Notes under the pieces: generated by a model | Databases searched by the model: none | Told to the model about the DNA's origin: nothing | Seen by the model: only the letters and a program-made list of their open reading frames with translations | In this document: positions 26,616 through 31,646 of the stretch, in pieces | Layout: every line of letters starts with the position of its first letter | Position numbering within the stretch: the stretch's first letter is position 1 | IMG/VR virus record: IMGVR_UViG_3300017763_000066 | Location: 1 to 35,775 of that record | Origin: a virus | DNA length: 35,775 nt | Strand: one strand, 5' to 3' | Position numbers and translations under genes: made by a program

Positions 26616-26667
26616 TGCCCAGAGACGGACTCGAACCGTCATGGCATTTCTGCCGAGGGATTTTAAG
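26616..26667 (-). other. attP core: 3' half of a tRNA-Leu(UAA) gene
   Basis: On the minus strand this 52-base stretch reads as a tRNA from the anticodon loop to the discriminator base. The loop CTTAAAA holds anticodon TAA. It is followed by the 3' anticodon strand TCCCT, a long class II variable arm (GGCA-GAAA-TGCC), a perfect 5-bp T-arm (GACGG..CCGTC around TTCGAGT) and the acceptor strand TCTGGGCA. No matching 5' half is present: the bases before the loop do not pair with TCCCT. The integrase gene ends 47 bases upstream. This is the standard arrangement for tRNA-targeting tyrosine integrases, where the phage copy restores the tRNA 3' end after insertion. The host tRNA identity is inferred from the fragment. 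Confidence 0.9.
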
Positions 26668-26714
26668 TCGAGTGACTTAGGATTACCAATCTATAATTCA
26701 GATACTTACACATA

Positions 26715-27746
26715 TCAGCCTGTCATATTGTCCATAAATTTGTCATCAGACTCTAACACTCTACTCGCATCTAAAAGATTTTGCGTATCTAGGTGTGCAT
26801 ATCTTAGAGTCATGTGTATAGACTTATGACCAAGCCATTGTTGTACAACTTGCAGTTGTATTCCTCGCTGAACAAGACGAGATGCACAGGTGTGACGTAA
26901 GCTATGTAAGACAAACTCTTTGTCATCTTGTAAACCCATGTCATCACGTAACCATTCCCATACACGTCTTATCTTGTCTTCTGTAAGATTAAATATAGGT
27001 TTGTTTTTTAGTCTGCCTTCTGTGTCAATACGAGTCTGTAATATATTCTTGACTCGTCTTGTCAACGGAACAGTACGAGGATGTCCGTTCTTAGTTTCCC
27101 AAACAGAAAGAGTTCCTTTGTCTAGGTCAACATCACGACAGGACAAACGTAAGCCCTCTCCTCTACGTAAACCTGTGTCCAACAGGAACAAGAAAAAATC
27201 TCTGCAGTCTGTTTCATTTTTTTCAGTTAACCTCTGAACAAGATAGGCTTCTTCTTCTTGGATTAAATATCTTAGTCTACCATTCTTAGTTGGTATCCAA
27301 TCAAGTTTAGGTTTCCTATCTAACCACCCTCTGTCTACTGCTAGATTTAGTGACTTAGATATACAAGCACTAATCTTGTTGAGTGATGATGCTGATGCAC
27401 CATTCTTTTTGAAGTGTTGGATAACGTCATCAATCAGAGTGGCACTTATGTCTGCAATAGGAACATGACGTCCCATGACATCAAGTATTTTATCTTGTCT
27501 ACGTATCTGAGTTAGACCCCAATCAGAGTCTGACCAATACTTATCTGCAGTTTTACGGAACAAGATTTCTGATGTCATACCTAAGACACAGTTTGCCTCT
27601 GGTAAAGGTAACCCATCTTCAATACATTTCATACAATGCTTCTCAAGTTTGACTGCATCATTCCTAGAGGAACATGACTTGCGAAACACGACACCCTTTT
27701 TACGAATGTCTACTTGCCAAGCATTTGCTATTTTTCTAATTGGCAT
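26715..27746 (-). CDS. int: site-specific tyrosine integrase
   Basis: A 343-residue tyrosine recombinase. The catalytic set is complete: R194 (TGLRRGEGLRL), K219 (TKNGHPRTVPL), H281 and R284 (HSLRHTCASRL), H307 (LGHKSIHMTLRYAHL) and nucleophile Y316. Residues ~1-50 form a short arm-type DNA-binding domain (IRKKGVVFRKS), and ~60-145 the core-binding helical domain. AGGAG lies 7 bases before the ATG. It is the last gene before attP and shares the direction of the early genes, so it could be made early in every infection. It makes this phage capable of lysogeny, unlike T7. Confidence 0.96.
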   Translation of the reverse strand: MPIRKIANAWQVDIRKKGVVFRKSCSSRNDAVKLEKHCMKCIEDGLPLPEANCVLGMTSEILFRKTADKYWSDSDWGLTQIRRQDKILDVMGRHVPIADISATLIDDVIQHFKKNGASASSLNKISACISKSLNLAVDRGWLDRKPKLDWIPTKNGRLRYLIQEEEAYLVQRLTEKNETDCRDFFLFLLDTGLRRGEGLRLSCRDVDLDKGTLSVWETKNGHPRTVPLTRRVKNILQTRIDTEGRLKNKPIFNLTEDKIRRVWEWLRDDMGLQDDKEFVLHSLRHTCASRLVQRGIQLQVVQQWLGHKSIHMTLRYAHLDTQNLLDASRVLESDDKFMDNMTG

Positions 27747-27781
27747 ATGATTCTCCTGTGGTTTGAGGTGCGTATAGTAAT

Positions 27782-28009
27782 TTAAAATAAAGGGTCAAAC
27801 AAGATACCTTTTTGCATTAATTTATGATAATGATTTGCTTGTGATTTGTAGAACTCTGCTCGTTGGGAGTTCTCGTCCCATTCAAAGTCATACTGAAGTT
27901 GACGTAGCTTTTTATATTCGCTTACTACGTCAACAAGATGTGTGTTTGTTGGTATTGGGTCAATGTACAAGTATCTTCTCCTCTCTAACTCTGTAATAGT
28001 CTTCTTCAT
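27782..28009 (-). CDS. small hypothetical early protein
   Basis: The open frame extends to 28057, but I favour the ATG at 28007-28009 (75 residues, beginning MKKTITELERRRYLYID) because the upstream extension is hydrophobic and overlaps the previous gene in another frame. No strong ribosome site is visible for any start, so the start is uncertain. The protein is charged, with tyrosines and histidines near its end (ANHYHKLMQKGILFDPLF). It lies 35 bases upstream of integrase. No family is recognised. Confidence 0.55.
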   Translation of the reverse strand: MKKTITELERRRYLYIDPIPTNTHLVDVVSEYKKLRQLQYDFEWDENSQRAEFYKSQANHYHKLMQKGILFDPLF

Positions 28010-28250
28010 TAGTATATATATCGTCATACTCATTAATATTACAAGAGTAGATAGCACAGTTAGTTATATTAGTAACATCATCAGTCCATACGTTTACATC
28101 ATAAGGCATATTCTCGTACCAAAATGAGTGCCAAGTATCACCAATGTCATCATTATGTATTGCCTCAGTTAATACTTTATCAACATAATAGTCAGCAATA
28201 GATTTAAAATGGTCATCTGTTTTATATTTGATTTCAATCAGGTTCATCAT
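27960..28250 (-). CDS. small acidic hypothetical early protein
   Basis: A 96-residue acidic protein with many D, N, Y and W residues (DDIGDTWHSFWYENMPYDVNVWTDDV at about 35-60). AGGA lies 5-8 bases before two adjacent ATG codons, so the start is 28250 or 28247. There is no membrane segment or known motif. Strongly acidic small early proteins of phages sometimes act as DNA mimics or host-enzyme inhibitors, but nothing here proves that. It overlaps the preceding zinc-ribbon gene by 17 bases. Confidence 0.68.
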   Translation of the reverse strand: MMNLIEIKYKTDDHFKSIADYYVDKVLTEAIHNDDIGDTWHSFWYENMPYDVNVWTDDVTNITNCAIYSCNINEYDDIYTNEEDYYRVREEKILVH

Positions 28251-28410
28251 CAGTCCTTTCTATAGGTAAATAAACGTCAACATGAGAGTTACAATTAGGG
28301 TTAGGACAAGAGAGGTTAGTGACTATACCTTCGTATGCATAGCCATCCTCCTCGCTTATATCATGGTCACCACCCCATATTAATTCAGTATTACAATGCC
28401 AACAGTTCAT
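28234..28410 (-). CDS. small zinc-ribbon protein
   Basis: The start is the ATG at 28408-28410, with AAGGA 5 bases upstream, giving 58 residues. The sequence begins MNCWHCNTELIWGGDHD and contains LSCPNPNCNSHVDVYLP, so two cysteine pairs (CxxC and CxxxxC) can hold one zinc. The CWHCNTELIWGGDHD opening recurs in small phage and bacterial proteins of unknown role. The frame continues upstream without support. It overlaps the preceding gene by 20 bases. A regulatory or nucleic-acid-binding role is possible. Confidence 0.78.
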   Translation of the reverse strand: MNCWHCNTELIWGGDHDISEEDGYAYEGIVTNLSCPNPNCNSHVDVYLPIERTDDEPD

Positions 28411-28630
28411 TAGTTTCCTTTCTGTTGCTATATCTTTTGATAATACCAACAAATTTAATACCATGTTCTTTACGTTCAGAAATATCATAAATAATAACGT
28501 CACATTCTTTATGAATATATCTTTTTAAGTGAGCATAAACTTCATCAAGTGTTTCAAAACCTTTATGCCAATAAGTTTTACCATCCCAAGTATCAATGGA
28601 ACATGAGTTATATTTTATTTTTTTATCCAT
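28391..28630 (-). CDS. small hypothetical early protein
   Basis: The ATG at 28628-28630 has GGAG 7 bases upstream and gives 79 residues (MDKKIKYNSCSIDTWDGKTY..). The fold looks alpha/beta: a strand, a helix (TLDEVYAHLKRYIHKE) and two strands (CDVIIYDIS, HGIKFVGIIKRY). It starts 3 bases after the upstream zinc-ribbon gene's stop. No motif is recognised; the neat alternation suggests a small folded domain. Confidence 0.7.
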   Translation of the reverse strand: MDKKIKYNSCSIDTWDGKTYWHKGFETLDEVYAHLKRYIHKECDVIIYDISERKEHGIKFVGIIKRYSNRKETNELLAL

Positions 28631-28632
28631 GT

Positions 28633-28791
28633 TTATTCTCCCCATATAAGGTTTGATGTTGGTTGTTTCTCTAGGCAACTAGGACATGAAACACTATCGT
28701 CATTTAAACCAAACATTTCACCTTGAAAAAAACTATTTTCATCTTCGTAATATTCTATGTGGTCACAGTAATCACATTGCATCTGTTCCAT
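28633..28791 (-). CDS. 52-residue zinc-ribbon protein
   Basis: This frame fills the gap between 28795 and 28630 exactly. ATG at 28789-28791 has AGGA 8 bases upstream; the stop falls 3 bases before the next start. The protein begins MEQMQCDYCDHIEYYEDENS and continues to SCPSCLEKQP, so two CxxC pairs about 30 residues apart form a zinc ribbon. It is acidic outside the cysteines. It is one of two zinc-ribbon genes in this operon. Tight spacing and paired cysteines make a real gene likely; function is unknown. Confidence 0.75.
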   Translation of the reverse strand: MEQMQCDYCDHIEYYEDENSFFQGEMFGLNDDSVSCPSCLEKQPTSNLIWGE

Positions 28792-28794
28792 TAT

Positions 28795-29031
28795 TTATTC
28801 CTTCCCAAATACTAATTTCCAAGTTTCTTCAATCTCATCATCAAGATTACCTTCTTCAATAAAATCTAGTTGGTCTTTGACGTATTGCATACGACATTGT
28901 TCAAGTGTCCAAAAGTCTGTTGCTACTTCTTCAAAAAACAATACAGGTTGAAGTTCTTCCTTGCTCATATTTAATGCTTGGTAATATAAAATATTAACCA
29001 ATGCTTTTTTATATCGTGTTTCTACTTCCAT
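28795..29031 (-). CDS. small acidic hypothetical early protein
   Basis: A 78-residue acidic, largely helical protein (YKKALVNILYYQALNMSKEELQPVLFFEEVATDFWTLEQCRMQYVKDQLDF). A strong AGGAGG site lies 6 bases before the ATG. It overlaps the previous gene by 23 bases. Its first helix resembles short helical phage proteins that bind host enzymes, but no family is recognised. Confidence 0.7.
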   Translation of the reverse strand: MEVETRYKKALVNILYYQALNMSKEELQPVLFFEEVATDFWTLEQCRMQYVKDQLDFIEEGNLDDEIEETWKLVFGKE

Positions 29032-29215
29032 TGTTTACCTCCTTATGAGTTTTTTCATTTTTAGCATTTTCTTCGTTCTCAATATCAGATAACCATTCAT
29101 CCCATAACTCAGCCAATTCATTTGGCATATCGTTCATTAAGAGTTCCATTTTAGGATTATCATTCCATTCAACAAAAATCTTTGTACTTACAATTGATTT
29201 TCTATATCTATTCAT
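29009..29215 (-). CDS. small hypothetical early protein
   Basis: A 68-residue protein with GGAG 6 bases before its ATG. The N-terminus is basic (MNRYRKSIVSTK) and the remainder acidic (MPNELAELWDEWLSDIENEENAKN), giving a bipolar charge pattern. It lies 3 bases after the preceding stop and overlaps the next gene by 23 bases. No motif is recognised. Confidence 0.68.
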   Translation of the reverse strand: MNRYRKSIVSTKIFVEWNDNPKMELLMNDMPNELAELWDEWLSDIENEENAKNEKTHKEVNNGSRNTI

Positions 29216-29218
29216 TGT

Positions 29219-29506
29219 TTACTCCACTTCAATACCAATTTGGTCTACGTCATTTATAGTTAACTTAATAGTATCTCCAACTTTGATGTACTTCTTCCAC
29301 ATAGGAAAAGCTATACGTCTATCTTTTCTACCCTTAGTCCTAAATAGTTTAAGAGTGCAATCATCTTCGTATATACCTCTAATCATGTAGTAAGCACCAT
29401 AAGTATTGAATGGTTCTTCACCAAAGTAATGCTCAAAGAAACCCATGACAGACTTGTTAGCATCTATACAAGACTTGTCATACATTGTTTGTGTTACAGT
29501 AATCAT
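29219..29506 (-). CDS. small hypothetical early protein
   Basis: A 95-residue protein with AGGA before the ATG, touching the previous stop. It has a helical N-terminus (KSVMGFFEHYFGEEPF) and a beta-rich second half (YYMIRGIYEDDCTLKLFR, RRIAFPMWKKYIKVGDTIKLTINDVDQIGIEVE), the latter like a small barrel. The VGDTIKLTI segment is typical of beta-barrel domains but is not diagnostic. Function is unknown. Confidence 0.7.
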   Translation of the reverse strand: MITVTQTMYDKSCIDANKSVMGFFEHYFGEEPFNTYGAYYMIRGIYEDDCTLKLFRTKGRKDRRIAFPMWKKYIKVGDTIKLTINDVDQIGIEVE

Positions 29507-29692
29507 TTAGTCCTCCCACCTATCTACACCACAAATTTCAACATCATGGTTTGGATTATTTTTTTTGACTATCTCTAAAATGTCATCTGCCATTCTACTC
29601 AAGTCAACAAAAAGTCTTTTAGTGCCATCATTAGCTTCTTCATACTCATCTTCTTGCATCTCATCAACATACTTGTCAATATCTATTTTCAT
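29507..29692 (-). CDS. first gene of the early operon, small acidic protein
   Basis: A 61-residue very acidic protein (MKIDIDKYVDEMQEDEYEEANDGTK..). It has an excellent GGAGG ribosome site and is the first gene after the candidate promoter and palindrome at 29717-29802. The second half (RLFVDLSRMADDILEIVKKNNP) is a likely helix. First early genes of T7-like phages often counter host defences or polymerase, and acidity would fit a DNA mimic, but this is only a guess from charge and position. Confidence 0.68.
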   Translation of the reverse strand: MKIDIDKYVDEMQEDEYEEANDGTKRLFVDLSRMADDILEIVKKNNPNHDVEICGVDRWED

Positions 29693-29716
29693 TTAGTCCT
29701 CCATTAAAGTTAATAC

Positions 29717-29762
29717 TTGTAGACACATGGAAAAACTATGAAGAAAAGCCATGTGTCTACAA
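29717..29762 (-). promoter_or_regulatory. 14-bp perfect palindrome, candidate operator or leader hairpin
   Basis: TTGTAGACACATGG (29717-29730) and its exact complement CCATGTGTCTACAA (29749-29762) are separated by 18 bases. On the minus strand no T-tract follows, so it is not a terminator. It lies where transcription from the promoter at 29774-29802 would begin, 25 bases upstream of the first early gene. It may bind a dimeric repressor or fold as a leader hairpin protecting the mRNA. Confidence 0.65.
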
Positions 29763-29773
29763 ATACAAACTTA

Positions 29774-29802
29774 CATATAGGAAGTGCTATATAAAATTAC
29801 AA
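29774..29802 (-). promoter_or_regulatory. candidate sigma-70-type early promoter
   Basis: On the minus strand TTGTAA (797-802 of the 29 kb block) and TATATG (774-779) are separated by exactly 17 bases and each matches 4 of 6 consensus bases. It lies upstream of the early operon, downstream of a strong terminator and beside repeats, which raises its likelihood. AT-rich DNA gives such matches by chance, so confidence is moderate. Confidence 0.5.
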
Positions 29803-29850
29803 GAGGGAACAAGAAAAAAAATTTATCGAGGGAACAAGAAGGGAACAAGA
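29803..29850 (-). repeat. three direct repeats next to the early promoter
   Basis: On the plus strand GAGGGAACAAGAA occurs at 29803-29815 and again, exactly, at 29828-29840; a third shortened copy GGGAACAAGA is at 29841-29850. On the minus strand the repeats (TTCTTGTTCCCTC) lie immediately upstream of the -35 element. Such placement is typical of activator or repressor sites. The spacing is 25 then 11 bases. Confidence 0.7.
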
Positions 29851-29946
29851 TGCAAAATATGTTGAATTTTTGGGAAATTTTAGAATATAGATTATTAACT
29901 TGTTAAATAAAATTCTCGAGCTGAGTTTTTTTAATTAATTTTAGGC
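29851..29946. other. AT-rich spacer between terminator and early control region
   Basis: This stretch, together with 29693-29850, makes a gene-free interval of about 300 bases. Apart from the promoter, palindrome and direct repeats given separately, I see only A/T-rich sequence and a CTCGAG-containing short palindrome near 29923-29933. There is no supported coding frame on either strand. Confidence 0.5.
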
Positions 29947-29982
29947 AATAAAAAAGGGCTAAAGAAATAATCTCTAGCCCTT
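29947..29982 (-). terminator. strong intrinsic terminator between two early gene groups
   Basis: On the minus strand a 12-bp stem (AAGGGCTAGAGA with TCTTTAGCCCTT, one G-T pair) closes a 5-base loop and is followed by TTTT-A-rich sequence. It lies 7 bases after the stop of the 38-residue gene. It should end the transcript of the 31098-29989 gene group before the next promoter. It is one of two clear intrinsic terminators in the window. Confidence 0.9.
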
Positions 29983-29988
29983 AATTTG

Positions 29989-30105
29989 TTAACTTTGACA
30001 GAAAAAAGTAGATAACCAACTATTTAACTCTTTTTCTGTAACATTATAATTATTATTTAAGTCAGTATCTTGAAATAATAACCATAAAATCATCTCATTA
30101 GACAT
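29989..30105 (-). CDS. 38-residue protein before the terminator
   Basis: A short frame begins at the ATG at 30103-30105 with AGGTGG 5 bases upstream and ends 7 bases before the intrinsic terminator. The protein is MSNEMILWLLFQDTDLNNNY followed by NVTEKELNSWLSTFFCQS. It has hydrophobic and polar faces, like a short helical hairpin. It starts 11 bases after the preceding gene. A good ribosome site and clean fit between neighbour and terminator support it. Confidence 0.62.
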   Translation of the reverse strand: MSNEMILWLLFQDTDLNNNYNVTEKELNSWLSTFFCQS

Positions 30106-30116
30106 TTAAACCACCT

Positions 30117-30383
30117 TTAATTATTTAAGTCAGTAAGAATGTAAACACCTTGTTTAATTTTCTTTTCTGTTTCTGGCTTATTCTCATTTAAAAATATATT
30201 TCTATATTTTCCTGTGGTTCTTGAATAATCCCAACTGTCATTATCAAGGTAAATTTTACCTTTGACCCTTTGAGCAATTATTGTGCTGTAACTTTGGAAA
30301 TATTCAACGTCGTTACTAACTGTAATAATAAATTGATTAGCAACTTTGTTACCCTTTGAACTTCTCATATTTGAAACTTTCAT
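30117..30383 (-). CDS. small conserved phage protein (DUF8033-like)
   Basis: I choose the ATG at 30381-30383 (88 residues, beginning MKVSNMRSSKGNKVANQFII) because AGG lies 7 bases upstream; an ATG five codons earlier has no site. The pattern SSKGNKVANQFII, YFQSYSTIIA, LDNDSWDYSRTTGKYRNIFL and KQGVYILTDLN recurs in small early proteins of many unrelated phages; I recall it as DUF8033. It is mostly beta with one helix. The molecular role is unknown. Wide phage distribution suggests a host-interaction or DNA-related task. Confidence 0.78.
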   Translation of the reverse strand: MKVSNMRSSKGNKVANQFIITVSNDVEYFQSYSTIIAQRVKGKIYLDNDSWDYSRTTGKYRNIFLNENKPETEKKIKQGVYILTDLNN

Positions 30384-30412
30384 TTTATAGCCTTTCATAA
30401 GTTAAAATTAAA

Positions 30413-30435
30413 TATTCAAGGTTTTAGAAGGTTAG
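30413..30435. repeat. left arm of a 23-bp perfect inverted repeat
   Basis: This arm (containing ATTCAAGGTTTTAGAAGG) is the exact reverse complement of 31149-31171. The two arms enclose about 710 bases holding two genes and a tiny membrane ORF. The match stops abruptly on both sides. Confidence 0.9.
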
Positions 30436-30457
30436 ACGACTTGAAGCCGTCCAAACC
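30430..30457 (-). promoter_or_regulatory. imperfect hairpin beside the inverted repeat arm
   Basis: GGTT..GACG on one side pairs with CGTC..AACC on the other, with a small bulge and a 9-base loop region. On the minus strand CTTCTAAAACC follows, so there is no T-tract. It sits at the inner edge of the 23-bp repeat arm and may be a processing or stability structure. Confidence 0.45.
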
Positions 30458-30471
30458 CTTTTAAAATGTAT

Positions 30472-30543
30472 TTAAGCTATGATTAGAATAAACCCAATAA
30501 AGCTAATTAATAATATAGTTTCTAATAATGCTCTAATAATCAT
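30472..30543 (-). CDS. 23-residue hydrophobic single-TM peptide (tentative)
   Basis: ATG at 30541-30543 starts one base after the preceding stop, with AGG 8 bases upstream. The peptide MIIRALLETILLISFIGFIL plus IIA is almost wholly hydrophobic, with R4 and E8 near the start, as in a single membrane helix. Very short membrane peptides occur in phage early regions and may alter envelope proteins. AT-rich DNA yields such frames by chance, so it is tentative. Confidence 0.4.
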   Translation of the reverse strand: MIIRALLETILLISFIGFILIIA

Positions 30544-30544
30544 A

Positions 30545-30775
30545 TTAAAACCTACTATCAACAAAACGATTTAAACCCCTTTTATTAAGAATGTATTCAA
30601 AAGCTATATCATAGCCTTTATTACCAAATACACTTTTAACAATGTTACAAATCTGCTCAGTACTAAAGCCATCATCAATTTTTTTGGCTTCTCTGATTAA
30701 ATCATCAACATAAGTTTTAACGTCAATGATTTCATTTGCTCCATCTTGGATTTTATTTGCTCTTTCATTTATCAT
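30545..30775 (-). CDS. small hypothetical protein inside the inverted-repeat module
   Basis: A 76-residue mixed-charge helical protein (MINERANKIQDGANEIIDVKTYVDDLIREAKKIDDGFSTEQICNIVKSVFGNKGYD..). The repeated amphipathic helices resemble small regulatory or coiled-coil proteins. Its ATG overlaps the stop of the upstream gene. No family is recognised. It lies within the segment bracketed by the 23-bp inverted repeat. Confidence 0.62.
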   Translation of the reverse strand: MINERANKIQDGANEIIDVKTYVDDLIREAKKIDDGFSTEQICNIVKSVFGNKGYDIAFEYILNKRGLNRFVDSRF

Positions 30776-31098
30776 TATATTAACCCTTCATTATCACTCA
30801 AAATATCAAAATGTTTTTTATTAGCAAAAACTTTAAGATTTTTATCAAGTGCCATTGTTGGTTTAGAAGGGCAAAAAGTCCTATTTCCTGCATTAGCTAG
30901 AAAATAATATTTGGATTTATAGCCATAATGGAAACCTAGTGATTGTTTACCTCGACTAAATCCAAACCTTTTTGTTTGTTGTCTTCTTGTTTTTGGTTTA
31001 GTCCATTTATCTAATAGACGATAACCAACACCAACAAAAGGCATTTTAGGATGTAAAGTTAATATTTGAAGAAATGATATTTTATTATTGTTTTCCAT
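30775..31098 (-). CDS. basic hypothetical protein inside the inverted-repeat module
   Basis: The ATG at 31096-31098 gives 107 residues (MENNNKISFLQILTLHPKMP..); the frame extends to a TTG at 31140, but that region forms a hairpin. It is very basic in the middle (KWTKPKTRRQQTKRFGFSRGKQS, about residues 33-55), with aromatic-rich strands after it (LGFHYGYKSKYYFLANAG), so nucleic acid binding is likely. The ribosome site is weak. No family is recognised. It is the first gene after the long gene-free region. Confidence 0.6.
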   Translation of the reverse strand: MENNNKISFLQILTLHPKMPFVGVGYRLLDKWTKPKTRRQQTKRFGFSRGKQSLGFHYGYKSKYYFLANAGNRTFCPSKPTMALDKNLKVFANKKHFDILSDNEGLI

Positions 31099-31119
31099 AG
31101 TTTTAGACTTTCTAAAATA

Positions 31120-31137
31120 CTTAACATTATTGTTAAG
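31120..31137 (-). promoter_or_regulatory. 7-bp perfect hairpin in the leader of the basic-protein gene
   Basis: CTTAACA and TGTTAAG (31120-31126 and 31131-31137) enclose a 4-base loop, 22 bases upstream of the chosen ATG. A second small hairpin GGTTA-TTGC-TAACC lies next to it at 31141-31154 and overlaps the inverted repeat arm. Together they form a structured leader. Confidence 0.55.
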
Positions 31138-31148
31138 CAAGGTTATTG

Positions 31149-31171
31149 CTAACCTTCTAAAACCTTGAATA
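31149..31171. repeat. right arm of the 23-bp perfect inverted repeat
   Basis: Exact reverse complement of 30413-30435 (this arm contains CCTTCTAAAACCTTGAAT). In a minus-strand transcript the two arms would pair and close a loop of about 710 nucleotides. Confidence 0.9.
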
Positions 31172-31400
31172 AATCACCAACAATGAGAAACAGACAGACT
31201 TTTAATTTAATCTGATAATTTTAAGATAATCATTAATAAGTAAATTACAAGTATTAAATGTAATAAAGTTTTCTTTAAGTTTATTAATTAGAAAAAAATA
31301 AAAGATAACCATTAATAATAGTAATTGGCTATTTAATCCCATGATAAAGCAATCATTCCTTAATATTTAATGGAATAATAAACAATTTATTTAGACAATC

Positions 31401-31440
31401 TTAAAGGATGCCTTCTTTTTTTAAGGATTTTTTAAGGATG
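31401..31440. repeat. three short AAGGAT repeats with T/A tracts
   Basis: TTAAAGGATG (31401-31410), TTAAGGAT (31421-31428) and TTAAGGATG (31432-31440) are separated by T-rich tracts. On the minus strand they read as ATCCTTAA units. Together with the neighbouring CTAAAG units they resemble the short repeat arrays beside T7 genome ends. Confidence 0.6.
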
Positions 31441-31522
31441 GTATGGGGTAAATTGGCAGCAGGACACTCGTATAAGCCCCTCAGATTTTTTTAGTAAAAC
31501 TAAAGGCTCATTTCTAGCCTCA

Positions 31523-31558
31523 TCTAAAGTAATACCTAAAGTAATACTTAAAGAAATG
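31523..31558. repeat. 12-base tandem repeat containing CTAAAG
   Basis: TCTAAAGTAATA (31523-31534), CCTAAAGTAATA (31535-31546) and CTTAAAGAAATG (31547-31558) form three head-to-tail units of 12 bases. The second contains CCTAAAG exactly, the seven-base unit I recall from the arrays that flank T7 terminal repeats. Confidence 0.75.
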
Positions 31559-31620
31559 ACATATCCCTATTACCTATATACTACCTATATAGTGGACTAT
31601 AGTTATACTATAGTGGGGTT

Positions 31621-31646
31621 TACCCCCCTATCTATGTGAGGGGGTA
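31621..31646 (-). promoter_or_regulatory. G/C hairpin just after the large terminase gene
   Basis: TACCCCC (31621-31627) pairs with GGGGGTA (31640-31646) around a 12-base loop, 8 bases after the terminase stop. No T-tract follows on the minus strand, so it is not a standard terminator. It may mark RNA processing, pausing or the packaging region. Confidence 0.5.

Noticed and set aside
26616-26715. A complete functional tRNA-Leu
   Set aside because: No 5' acceptor, D-arm or 5' anticodon strand can be found; bases before the anticodon loop do not pair with the 3' strand.
29803-29850. A small CRISPR-like array
   Set aside because: Only two exact 13-base copies and one shorter copy with uneven 11-25 base spacing; no spacers of regular size and no cas genes.
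31600-31622. A T7-type promoter on the plus strand (TTATACTATAGTGGGG)
   Set aside because: It only partly resembles the T7 consensus and would transcribe antisense into the terminase gene; the resemblance comes from the ACTATAGT palindromes.
31621-31646. Intrinsic terminator after the large terminase gene
   Set aside because: The stem is good but no T-tract follows on the minus strand, so I list it only as a hairpin.
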